64,000 nt of DNA from Aurantibacillus circumpalustris (GTDB taxonomy: Bacteria; Bacteroidota; Bacteroidia; B-17B0; Aurantibacillaceae), in NCBI RefSeq assembly GCF_029625215.1, contig NZ_CP121197.1, positions 3,844,001-3,908,000 of the forward strand, read 5' to 3'. The translations under genes and the position numbers were made by a program. This document shows positions 26,686 through 34,545 of this stretch, piece by piece; the stretch's first letter is position 1, and each line of letters starts with the position of its first letter. Below the pieces are notes generated by a model. The model searched no databases. It was not told the origin of the DNA and was given only the letters and a program-made list of their open reading frames with translations.

Positions 26686-26735
26686 AATTTCTTACTAAGA
26701 TATTTCTGATAGACATTTAAGCCTAAACCAAAACT

Positions 26736-27131
26736 TTACGAACTCGCTAATTCAAATGGATTAGTAATTGTCTTTTGACCAAAACGGCGCAATAAATCAA
26801 TTTCGTTTTTTGAATCTATATGCTCTTCCTTAATGATCTCTTTAACCTGTGGCTGACCTAACCCTGGTATACGATGAGCAAAAAACGGCCATAAATACGA
26901 TTCCTCGTATTTTTTATCCTTATGAGGAAAATCCGTCAATACGGATATTTTATTTTGCCTTTTAAATGCCTCAGAATACTCAAACGCCCACTTACCATGC
27001 CCCCTTGTTAAAGTGCCAACAACTAAGTCTTTGTATGTTAATACAAATTGAGCCTCCGCATTAATCGGAGTAGAAAGATCTTCTGACTGCTCTTCATTCC
27101 TGAAAAACTTTGCAATCATATTAACTAACAT
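26736..27131 (-). CDS. Stand-alone HipA N-terminal domain protein (HipS-like)
   Basis: 131 residues. The body matches the small N-terminal domain of HipA kinases: FVLTYKDLVVGTLTRGHGKW (strand-turn-strand), LTDFPHKDKKYEESYLWPFF, AHRIPGLGQPQVKEI and a tail ending LLRRFGQKTITNPFEL. In HipA this domain covers the kinase N-lobe. In split systems such as HipBST the separate piece (HipS) is the antitoxin. Its ATG overlaps the end of the kinase gene by 11 bp. Here it follows the kinase gene, the reverse of HipBST, and no HipB-type HTH protein is beside it. Confidence 0.75.
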   Translation of the reverse strand: MLVNMIAKFFRNEEQSEDLSTPINAEAQFVLTYKDLVVGTLTRGHGKWAFEYSEAFKRQNKISVLTDFPHKDKKYEESYLWPFFAHRIPGLGQPQVKEIIKEEHIDSKNEIDLLRRFGQKTITNPFELASS

Positions 27132-28137
27132 TTTGTACCTCCTTTTTATTTATAATTTCTATCAATCTATTAAATCTGTAAACTAAACACTTTTTAATTA
27201 AACTCATTCTCTTCTTGCTATAAAGTTTTTCAAAGTCAGAGTCTAATAACTGTTCGAGTATATGTAAATTTTCTTCGTTTATTAATTGTCGACATACTTC
27301 CTTATAACGTGAATCTAGTGAAAATATTTTGTTAATTAATTCAAAATGATTCAAGTCTTCTAAACCATCCCACCCAATTTTCGGCTTTGATCCCTCAGAA
27401 TATTTCCTGATTCTCTCATCTAAATTAAGATTAGCTTCCCAACTTAACAATTGTCCCTCTGAGGTGTTCCAGAACAAACCACGTGCCGAGTCGAAAACGG
27501 GCGCAAAGATAGGCTTTTTTTTGCTTTCTATATGCTTTATTACCCCCCAATTGTAAAAATGCCTGTCATTATTTCCTGTCAAGGCATCGAACACTAACAT
27601 TTTTACGAAATCCTCCAGAATAGGTTGCGCCTCATTCGGATAAGTATGGCAGATAGCCTGTTCAGCAAACTGAAATGTAAAAAAACGTCTTGCAAGTCCC
27701 TTTTTTTCAATGTCTTCAACCCAGTCCTTGTCTTCAATAAATCCTGAAAAAATTTGAGCTCCATGCTCAAGCGATTCATTTTCTTTTAAAAAATATCTAC
27801 TTAAAAACCTTAATTGATTGCCAGCTAAGACAAGACTTGAAAAAGCCATACGCAAACCAAGCACTTCCCCAATTTGGTTAAAAAGATACTCATTTATGGA
27901 TTCAAGTGGATACCATTTGTGACCTACTTTGGCAATATACTTTGGCCAAGTTTTTGAATTTGATTTTCTTGTACTCGAATTCTTCTCGTAATGATAAACT
28001 GCGATGAAATTTTTGGGCGCATCGCCACCAACTGACAAATCGAGTTCAATCCAGTTGTCCTTCTTTAAACATTCTATGCAGCGCCTCAGATTTAGGTTTA
28101 CGCCACTATAATTTTCTATTTTTTCTTCTTTTAACAC
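27121..28137 (-). CDS. HipA-like serine/threonine kinase lacking the N-terminal domain (HipT-like toxin)
   Basis: 338 residues from a GTG. The HipA C-terminal kinase motifs are present: WPKYIAKVG (ATP-binding lysine region), the catalytic loop DALTGNNDRHFYNWG and metal-binding FDSARGLFW. The family phosphorylates glutamyl- or tryptophanyl-tRNA synthetase and causes growth arrest. A good -7 (TAAATTTG, 28149-28142) ends only five bases before the GTG, so the message may be leaderless. The second gene supplies the missing HipA N-domain. Located next to integrases, it may stabilise the island. Confidence 0.82.
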   Translation of the reverse strand: MLKEEKIENYSGVNLNLRRCIECLKKDNWIELDLSVGGDAPKNFIAVYHYEKNSSTRKSNSKTWPKYIAKVGHKWYPLESINEYLFNQIGEVLGLRMAFSSLVLAGNQLRFLSRYFLKENESLEHGAQIFSGFIEDKDWVEDIEKKGLARRFFTFQFAEQAICHTYPNEAQPILEDFVKMLVFDALTGNNDRHFYNWGVIKHIESKKKPIFAPVFDSARGLFWNTSEGQLLSWEANLNLDERIRKYSEGSKPKIGWDGLEDLNHFELINKIFSLDSRYKEVCRQLINEENLHILEQLLDSDFEKLYSKKRMSLIKKCLVYRFNRLIEIINKKEVQNVS

Positions 28138-28217
28138 TAGTCAAATTTACCTTTTTTTTGAATTATTTAACGCTTAGATATCCTATTCTGTAATAAGCTT
28201 TCATTGTTTAACCACAT

Positions 28218-29096
28218 TTAATTAAAAGAAAGTTCCAAGTTTTCCAGCGGGTGCAAAGTCCTGAGCTCCTCTTTCAACTCATCGTACTTTGTTGTTTGGT
28301 AACGAGTAGTACTTGTAATGTAACGGTGGCCAGCTTTAATCATAGCCTCAACAATTCCTTCTTGTTTATCCCAGTGTGAAATAACGCTACCTCGGATATG
28401 TTGTAAATCTTGCACCTGTGGAAATTGTTTTTTGAGTTTTTTAATAAGGATTGAAAGTGTATTGTCAAGCCTTTGGCCTGAGCCTTTCGATAAAAAGAAA
28501 CGATCTGTTTCACCAACTTTAAAAGTCAGAAATTCCTTTCTGAATTTGTTATTGTAATCGTATAAATGCAGAAGTTGGATAGGTTCAAGTTTCAAAGTTC
28601 TTGAATTGGTTCTTCGTTGACCTTGAACAAAAACCTTTCCATTAAAATCAACATCGCTCAAGCGAAGCTCCATGAGTTCAGCCCTCAGCAAACCTTGAAA
28701 CAAAACCATTCCCAACATACAGCGATCTCGGTATTCGGCTGGCGATTTAGGCTTCAGGCTCTCATAAATTTTTAACAGCTCCTCTTTTTCAATTGCCTTT
28801 TCTGGAAGTTTGTGTTCTTTTTTTGTTTTAAGCCAACGTTTCGCTGGATTGTGTTTTGTGCCAAGAAAATTGTAATAATGTTTTATTACTCCCTCTTTAC
28901 AAATCAAGGTTCTTTCTTTGTTACCTTGATCTCTGCAATATTGAAGGTAGTCGGTAAAATTGCTTCGTTTTATTCTTGCTGGAGTAAGGTTATTTTCCTT
29001 GAGCCAAATTAAATAACTGTCAACCATTAAACCGTATTTACTAGCGGTCTTAAAATGAATACCATTGTTGATGAGGTAAGATTCAAATTTATTCAT
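28218..29096 (-). CDS. Tyrosine recombinase (second of a tandem pair)
   Basis: 292 residues with a SAM-like core-binding N-domain and a catalytic domain. Arg in FQGLLRAELMELRLSD, His-x-x-Arg in LQHIRGSVISHW, His in AGHRYIT and the nucleophile Tyr in TTRYQTT are seen. GLLRAEL replaces the usual GLRRSEL, so this copy is more divergent than its partner. The start overlaps the stop of the first recombinase by 8 bp. Tandem recombinases usually act together in excising or integrating one element. Confidence 0.88.
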   Translation of the reverse strand: MNKFESYLINNGIHFKTASKYGLMVDSYLIWLKENNLTPARIKRSNFTDYLQYCRDQGNKERTLICKEGVIKHYYNFLGTKHNPAKRWLKTKKEHKLPEKAIEKEELLKIYESLKPKSPAEYRDRCMLGMVLFQGLLRAELMELRLSDVDFNGKVFVQGQRRTNSRTLKLEPIQLLHLYDYNNKFRKEFLTFKVGETDRFFLSKGSGQRLDNTLSILIKKLKKQFPQVQDLQHIRGSVISHWDKQEGIVEAMIKAGHRYITSTTRYQTTKYDELKEELRTLHPLENLELSFN

Positions 29097-30012
29097 GTTC
29101 TAATATATTTGCTGAGTGAATGTAAATTTGTGTGGATTCTAAAGTGCGATGACCAAGCATGAGAGCTATTTTTTCTATCCCCATTCCAGCCATGTAAAGG
29201 TGTGTTCCAAGCGTATGCCTAAGTGTATGTAATCCAAAAACTTCCTTTTCTGCATTGTAGCGCCCTTTTACTCTGCGCCAAAGAACTTCGTTTCTTTCAC
29301 TTATGGTTTCAGCGTGAACAGGTTTTCCACGTTCACCAATAAACAAACGTTCATGGCCTGAACCTTCAGCTAAATACAAATCCCTAGCTTGGTAAACATA
29401 GTCCTCAATTAATTGTTGGACCTTTGGCGAGAGCATGACATAACGCTCATGGCCATTCTTCGTCTTTCTGACTAACAACCTTGATTTACCAAAATCAATA
29501 TCAGTAACAGTCAGCCTTATTCCTTCGCTTCTGCGAAGACCACAACCATAATAAAGCGCCAACATACAACGGTCTCGATATCCAATTGCTGAGGCATCAG
29601 TAACGGAATAAAGCCATTGAATTTCTCGATGAGTTAAGGCGAAGGTTTCTTGTTTGTTGTAGCCTTTTTGTTTTAATCGGATTGGATTTACTCTGTAACC
29701 TTCGCTTTCAAGATAAGCCCAAAACTTTCGGATCACATTTTTTTGTTTGTTCACAGTACCAGTTGAAAGCAGGCCACCACGGCGTATGTTTACCCTTTCT
29801 TGTTCTAGGTAAACTATATATTGATTTATTAGTTCCTGATTAAGATTCACCACTCTATTTATTCCCAGCATCTCCATGTAACTCAGATACTCGTGGATGT
29901 ATGCAGAGTTCTCATTAAAATAAGTTGTCGATTTATTTTCCTTTCTGATTTCTTGCTCCATGCCACTCACCAAAAGTTTAAATTCTGGGCTTATGATTTT
30001 TGTTGTTTTCAT
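29089..30012 (-). CDS. Tyrosine recombinase (first of a tandem pair), XerD-like
   Basis: 307 residues. Catalytic residues are all visible: Arg in YGCGLRRSEGIRL, Lys in RKTKNGHERYV, His-x-x-Arg in LHTLRHTLGTHLY, His in LMLGHRTLE and Tyr in STQIYIHS. The N-terminal ~100 residues form the core-binding domain. It is probably cotranscribed with the genes at 30057 and 31761, forming the recombination part of the island. Confidence 0.92.
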   Translation of the reverse strand: MKTTKIISPEFKLLVSGMEQEIRKENKSTTYFNENSAYIHEYLSYMEMLGINRVVNLNQELINQYIVYLEQERVNIRRGGLLSTGTVNKQKNVIRKFWAYLESEGYRVNPIRLKQKGYNKQETFALTHREIQWLYSVTDASAIGYRDRCMLALYYGCGLRRSEGIRLTVTDIDFGKSRLLVRKTKNGHERYVMLSPKVQQLIEDYVYQARDLYLAEGSGHERLFIGERGKPVHAETISERNEVLWRRVKGRYNAEKEVFGLHTLRHTLGTHLYMAGMGIEKIALMLGHRTLESTQIYIHSANILEHE

Positions 30013-30056
30013 TTAGATTTATTGTTATTTGTTTTTTTGCTGGGAATCTGGGAAAC

Positions 30057-31733
30057 TTAATCCTGTTCCGCTCGTATCTCTTGTTCCGTCTTAGTTTTAT
30101 TACTTTTTGTTTTGCTGGGAATCTTCTGGGAAACTTGTGGGAATCTTAATTCCTTTATCTTTTTAAGCTGTTCATCAAGTATGTCCATTCCATTTTGAAT
30201 TGATACAATCTCATTCCAATGAGCCAGTTTATAATTTAACCCTGCTTTTTTATTGCCACCTGAACGTATGATGTAACCTATTTCAACCAAAGACTTAAAC
30301 TCTCGGTAAAACACACTTCTACTAATTCCCAGCCCTTGGATCAAGTCAGGTACCTTAAAAGTTTTATCTGGCTCTTTTAACTGCATTTTAATTTTTTCAA
30401 AAAAGCTTCGCTGGTGCAATGACAAGAAATCGCTTTGCGTAATTAAAATGTTTTTAAAAAGACTGATGGCAATTTCAAGATGTTCTGGTGTGGCCTCAAT
30501 GTATTCAAGCCCATTAATATCCTTTTTTGATTTTAACTGGTGTTGATGCAATAACGCCACCACTTTGATAAAAGTTAAGAGTTGGCTCATGCTTCTTAGA
30601 GGTTGAAAAACCATTTCAGGTATTTGTAACTCCATAGCATAAGGAATAACGACCTTTTTAGGCCTTGCCTGGCGTTGAATTTCCCTAAGCAATCGTTTAG
30701 CTTGTTCTTGCTCCTGAATGTCTGTGAGGCCAGCAGAATCCATTTTGAGATAACTCAGTAATTCTGCTCGGTTTTGTTCGTTTTCTGTGAGGTGAATAAA
30801 GAAACATTCTTGAAAGAATCGACTGTTTAATGTTTCGTCATCGCTGTATCCTAAAAGGCAAATTGGCCCTGGTACGATTTTATCACTGGCGTATAATTGC
30901 CTTGTGATGTAATCAGCCTCGGTAGTTTGGCGTTTAAGGAAATTGTTTTCAATGAATTCCTTTATGGTTCCAGCGCCCTTGAAGCTTTTTTCAATCGAAC
31001 TCATACAAAGAATTTTGTTTTTCCAGTACTCTTTATCTCTGGTGTAATACATAGAACTGGCGCTCATACTTGTTTGCTCATGAAGCTGGTTTACTGGTAT
31101 CGTTGAGGTCATAGTATCAAGTAACATTCTTGAAAGCTGAGTTGATCCCTGCAATAAAACATGGAGCGGTTTTTCAAAGTGCCGTGATAATAAAATCAAA
31201 AAAACACGTAAGGCGTTTTCCTGTTCGGTTACAATGCCAGCCTGTTTTAGAAGTCCCTCGATACATTCCACTAAATTGTCTGCTTTTAATATCTCTCTGG
31301 CTTGATCTATTTCCTTTTTTGAAAGTGGAGCTTCAGCTCTTTGATCGGCTTTGTGTTTAATCTCATCCAAGCGATGCTTTTCAAGTTTTTCTCTCAAAGA
31401 ACAAAGTCCTTTTCTTATCTCGGCTTCATTTACTTTTAAACTAAATGCTGCACTCCTGCAAAAGGTATTTATTCGATCATTGTCATAAAGGTTTAACCTC
31501 AACACATAAGTGTATTCGTCATGTATATGTGGCAAGAGGCAAACTTTCACTGTCGCTGGTAAAGTTTCAAATTGCTTGGTAGAAATAAATCCAAGAATTT
31601 GATATAACAAATTACCAACTGAAAACTTTATTACGTTTTCAGTTGATATGTCAAGCCCACAAGAGTTCAATTGAACTTCTTTTAACTCAACTGAATCTTG
31701 TTGGATTTGGCTATTTGTTTTTTTAGTTAACAC
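30057..31733 (-). CDS. Mobile-element helicase-like protein with degenerate ATP-binding site and winged helix
   Basis: 558 residues from a GTG. The central part (FEKPLHVLLQGSTQLSRMLL...; ITRQLYASDKIVPGPICLLGYSDDE; RFFQECFFIHLTENEQ; VVIPYAMELQIPEMVFQPLRSMSQ) lines up in memory with the MCM-like helicase half of primases found on Bacteroidota mobile elements. The Walker A, normally GSSGSGKT, reads GSTQLSRM and lacks the lysine, and Walker B (KILCMSSIE) lacks its acids, so ATPase activity is unlikely. The C-terminal part is a winged helix (VPDLIQGLGISRSVFYREFKSLVEIGYIIRSG). It is likely a DNA-binding accessory for the adjoining recombinases. Family placement is from recollection and not confirmed. 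Confidence 0.55.
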   Translation of the reverse strand: MLTKKTNSQIQQDSVELKEVQLNSCGLDISTENVIKFSVGNLLYQILGFISTKQFETLPATVKVCLLPHIHDEYTYVLRLNLYDNDRINTFCRSAAFSLKVNEAEIRKGLCSLREKLEKHRLDEIKHKADQRAEAPLSKKEIDQAREILKADNLVECIEGLLKQAGIVTEQENALRVFLILLSRHFEKPLHVLLQGSTQLSRMLLDTMTSTIPVNQLHEQTSMSASSMYYTRDKEYWKNKILCMSSIEKSFKGAGTIKEFIENNFLKRQTTEADYITRQLYASDKIVPGPICLLGYSDDETLNSRFFQECFFIHLTENEQNRAELLSYLKMDSAGLTDIQEQEQAKRLLREIQRQARPKKVVIPYAMELQIPEMVFQPLRSMSQLLTFIKVVALLHQHQLKSKKDINGLEYIEATPEHLEIAISLFKNILITQSDFLSLHQRSFFEKIKMQLKEPDKTFKVPDLIQGLGISRSVFYREFKSLVEIGYIIRSGGNKKAGLNYKLAHWNEIVSIQNGMDILDEQLKKIKELRFPQVSQKIPSKTKSNKTKTEQEIRAEQD

Positions 31734-31760
31734 CTTTATAAATTGATTACTAATAAAAAT

Positions 31761-32426
31761 TTAGAAAGGAAGTTCGTCTTCCTCATCTTTACCCTCTTCT
31801 CTATTTTCTTCGCTTTTCTTATCGGTTTCCTCTGAAGATTTATCAGAGCCATCCTCGGAATTCCGTGTGTGGCTTTCCTGCGCATTACTATTTTTTAGTA
31901 ATATATCTTCTATGTCTTTTATCACATCGTTTATTTTTGTATTATCTTCTTTAGTATTTTCTTCTTTAATACTATCTTCATTAGTACTATTATTGTCATG
32001 TGATTCCACTTGTGGAGTTTCCACTTTTGCATCATCCACATTTGGAATTCCACTCGAAAGAGTTTCATCCGAAGGATTTCCAACTGCTGGAGTTTCCATC
32101 TCAGGAAATTCAATGGCTGGATTTTTTAATGCATTGGCGTTGCCATCTGGATAGGGGATGTTTTTCCAGCCTATCTGTTTTGTTCCTGGATCAACATATC
32201 TTATTTGTGAAGCATAACCTTTTTTTATAAGTGATTGAAAGGTTCTCCTTTGACTGGCTTGTTTATTTTCTGATCTCGAATATATTTCAGAGATGTAAAT
32301 GTGCCAATCTTCGCTGTTTGATATAAGTATCGCCAGCAACGCTTTTTCCTCTAGGCGTAAATTGTTATTCCAGAGAATTGAATTAGGAACAATTGTGTAT
32401 CCTAAATTTTTACTATTTTTAGACAT
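31761..32426 (-). CDS. Winged-helix replication-type protein with an SSB-like C-terminal tip
   Basis: 221 residues. Residues 1-75 form a winged helix like phage replication initiators and DnaD-type proteins (GYTIVPNSILWNNNLRLEEKALLAIL; RTFQSLIKKGY). The middle is low-complexity with repeats such as EFPEMETPAVGNP and VETPQVE. The tail is highly acidic and ends EEDELPF. A hydrophobic Pro-Phe after acids at the very C-terminus is the signature of SSB tips that recruit DNA-maintenance proteins; here it is on a non-SSB protein. It heads the recombinase gene string. Confidence 0.7.
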   Translation of the reverse strand: MSKNSKNLGYTIVPNSILWNNNLRLEEKALLAILISNSEDWHIYISEIYSRSENKQASQRRTFQSLIKKGYASQIRYVDPGTKQIGWKNIPYPDGNANALKNPAIEFPEMETPAVGNPSDETLSSGIPNVDDAKVETPQVESHDNNSTNEDSIKEENTKEDNTKINDVIKDIEDILLKNSNAQESHTRNSEDGSDKSSEETDKKSEENREEGKDEEDELPF

Positions 32427-32983
32427 GAATATAGTTTTTAATGAATTAATAATTTATTGAACTCACACTGAACCTCGCTCTTCGAAAGCGGGGTTTTGTG
32501 TTTTTAGGAATTTCGATGGATTGTTATGACTAGGATGTAATTTTCCCAGTAAGGCAATTCAGTGAAAAGCCAGCAAGCAAATGGTGTGTTTTGGAAAATG
32601 CTTACGCATGAGCCTGCGAAAGCTACTGGATTGAAGTGTTTCGGTAAGCTTATAATCAGATGTCTGTTGTCAATGACAAACCCTGATCCGAAACTCAGAT
32701 TGCATTTATTTGACCTTAAACGCAACCTTTTACTTTTTTTCCAGTTAAACAGGTGAGGAAAGGTTTGCTCATCGTTCCTTACTTTGTTCGTTTCATTATA
32801 CGTTGCTTTCTGAAAAAGGTTTCTTAAAAAACGATTTATTTTCCATTTATTTATTTTCATCTACTTTCTGTGTTCCTTTATAGGGAAGGCTTTCAAAAAA
32901 GAATATTTATTTTGCTTCAGATAGATTCATATGAAATTCACACCAGATAAGATGAAAATTTTCTCCATAAAAATTCATCCACT
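32427..32983. other. Region without a confident gene; contains a plus-strand terminator-like hairpin
   Basis: CCTCGCT (32473-32479) pairs with AGCGGGG (32487-32493, one G-T pair), followed on the plus strand by TTTTGTGTTTTT. No plus-strand gene precedes it, so it may shield the winged-helix operon from antisense reads or act in its leader. A 118-residue minus-strand frame (32504-32860, MKINKWKINRFLRNLFQK...) is codirectional with its neighbours but resembles nothing known, and a 64-residue plus frame overlaps it. Neither can be supported. Confidence 0.4.
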
Positions 32984-33559
32984 CTACACATAGTGCCCCA
33001 CCGTTGTATTAGAGATTTTTAATTCACGTGAAATTCTTCTATTTGAAAAACCTAGGCGTTTGTAATATGCTACCTTATTAATAAGGTCTTCACTGAGTTT
33101 TGGTCGGCCTCCTGTTTTACCATTCAACTTTGCTTTTTCAAGTCCTGCTTTTACTCGTTCGCTGATGCGAATTTTTTCTTGTCTGGCCAAGGTGGCGAGT
33201 ATGCTAATAATTACGTCTTTAAAAATTCCTGTGCTATCAATATACTGTTCCGAGTAACTTTTATATACCACACCATAACTCTCCAGTGTTTGAAGATGAG
33301 TAATTGTTTGGCGAACGCCTTCACGAGAAAAACGATCCAATGACCAAAACAACAACAAATCAAATCTGCGTTTACTTGCATCGGCAAACATTGCCTTGAA
33401 AGATTTACGGTTCTCTGAATCACCAGATTCATAATCGCTATAAACTTTTGTGATCTCAAAACCTTGCTTTGCGCAAAAGGCATTAAGTTGCAATAGTTGA
33501 TTATCTGTGTCTTGGTGGTGATGCTTGGTTGAACATCTTACATAGATTGCTGTTTTCAT
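32984..33559 (-). CDS. Serine recombinase (resolvase/invertase family)
   Basis: From the ATG at 33559 the protein has 191 residues. The catalytic domain has the nucleophile Ser10 in MKTAIYVRCSTKHH, then YSDYESGDSENRKSF and LLLFWSLDRFSREG (Arg residues for catalysis), the long E-helix (ILATLARQEKIRISERVKAG) and a C-terminal HTH (SEDLINKVAYYKRLGFSNRRISRELKISNTTVG). This size and plan fit Tn3-type resolvases or small invertases. Direct and inverted repeats beside its start (33671-33742) could be its crossover site. Confidence 0.93.
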   Translation of the reverse strand: MKTAIYVRCSTKHHHQDTDNQLLQLNAFCAKQGFEITKVYSDYESGDSENRKSFKAMFADASKRRFDLLLFWSLDRFSREGVRQTITHLQTLESYGVVYKSYSEQYIDSTGIFKDVIISILATLARQEKIRISERVKAGLEKAKLNGKTGGRPKLSEDLINKVAYYKRLGFSNRRISRELKISNTTVGHYV

Positions 33560-33670
33560 GGTGAGCTTTTTTTTGTCAATTAAACACTTGTTATTTCCAC
33601 ACAGACTTTCCAAAAACAAAAGAGTCTAAAATCAGCCCTTCTGGAGCCCCCTATTTTAAGGGGTTTTGTT

Positions 33671-33742
33671 GACGGTGTGTACAAGGATACAAGGACCGTT
33701 TAATCCACACCAGCAAATCGCAATAAAAAGTTCCACACGGTC
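33671..33742. repeat. Nested repeats beside the resolvase: candidate crossover (res) site
   Basis: A tandem TACAAGGA pair (33680-33695) lies between GGTGTG (33674-33679) and CACACC (33706-33711). GACGGTGTG (33671-33679) is nearly mirrored by CACACGGTC (33734-33742). Nested inverted repeats 110-180 bp upstream of a resolvase start are the expected place for a res site. No known res sequence was recognised. Confidence 0.45.
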
Positions 33743-33788
33743 TCCTCACAATTTTGAGCCAAAACCAAGAGCTATTTATATCAAAAAG

Positions 33789-34091
33789 ATGAGTAGTTCT
33801 GAAAACACAATGTTTTGCGTTGTTATGGCCTTGAGCCAGCGCCAGCTTTTAAAGATCAAATACGACAAAGATTCAGATTTCCGAGTGATTGAACCTTATA
33901 TGTTAGGCGAAAACGCCAAAAAAGAAGCTATACTCCGAGCCTTTGACCTCAGCAAGAACGACTGGCGTTTGTTCTTGCTTTCAAAAATAACCGAGATATG
34001 GATTTTAGAAACTCAGTTTAAAGGTTTTCGATCAGGTTTTAATTCTGGATCGGACAAGGCCATTAAAAAGATATTCAGAAGTCTGAAGTAA
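33789..34091 (+). CDS. Small WYL-domain-like protein
   Basis: 101 residues from the ATG at 33789 (the frame is open upstream). ALSQRQLLKIKYDKDSDFRVIEPYMLG and RAFDLSKNDWRLFLLSKITEIWILE follow the strand pattern of WYL ligand/nucleic-acid-sensing domains: I-x-Y near the start, 'RxxxPY', and 'WRLFxLSKI'. There is no HTH, so it may be a partner regulator of the island. It is divergent from the resolvase. Confidence 0.6.
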   Translation: MSSSENTMFCVVMALSQRQLLKIKYDKDSDFRVIEPYMLGENAKKEAILRAFDLSKNDWRLFLLSKITEIWILETQFKGFRSGFNSGSDKAIKKIFRSLK

Positions 34092-34545
34092 ACAGGTCAT
34101 TTATTTCGGAGAAAAAATCGAGTCTCATTGTCGCCTTTTTAATAAGCGGCAAAAACCATTTGTGAGATTTAAGGGTCTGGGTGCGCTCACAATTTTTGCC
34201 CCAATTTTTTGTTTGAAATTCTCAACCAACGGTTTTTTTCCCTGGGAGATTTTTATATCCGTTTATGCCATCTGTCTGAAACCCTTACCAGTTGACCTTT
34301 AACCTTTGTTCTTGTTTGGCAAATAAATTCGGTTCTGATCCCTGAATGATTGTTGAGGTTTGGTGTATAGTGTTTTCAACCAACGTTTTTAAAGGAATTT
34401 GGCAGTTCAGAGCTTTTCAGATTTGTGTTAATGCTATTGCAACCACCTTATAAGGAGCCGAACTAAAAACAGTTTTCCCAGAGTAAGTAAATATCGTTTT
34501 CCCAGGGAAGGAATTTTTTCTGGACCTATTTAAAGAGAAACATTT
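34092..34545. promoter_or_regulatory. Leader region of the methyltransferase with repeated motifs
   Basis: This 454-bp gap holds GTTTTCCCAGAG (34472-34483) and GTTTTCCCAGGG (34496-34507), 24 bp apart and 39-74 bp before the methyltransferase ATG, plus a related palindrome TTTTCCCTGGGA near 34237-34247. CAACCAACG followed by a T-run occurs twice (about 34224 and 34381). These direct repeats are candidate operators, perhaps for autocontrol of the methyltransferase. No other gene is seen. Confidence 0.4.

Noticed and set aside
32504-32860. 118-residue minus ORF and overlapping 64-residue plus ORF (32562-32756)
   Set aside because: Neither has recognisable motifs or composition like neighbouring genes; left as unassigned region.
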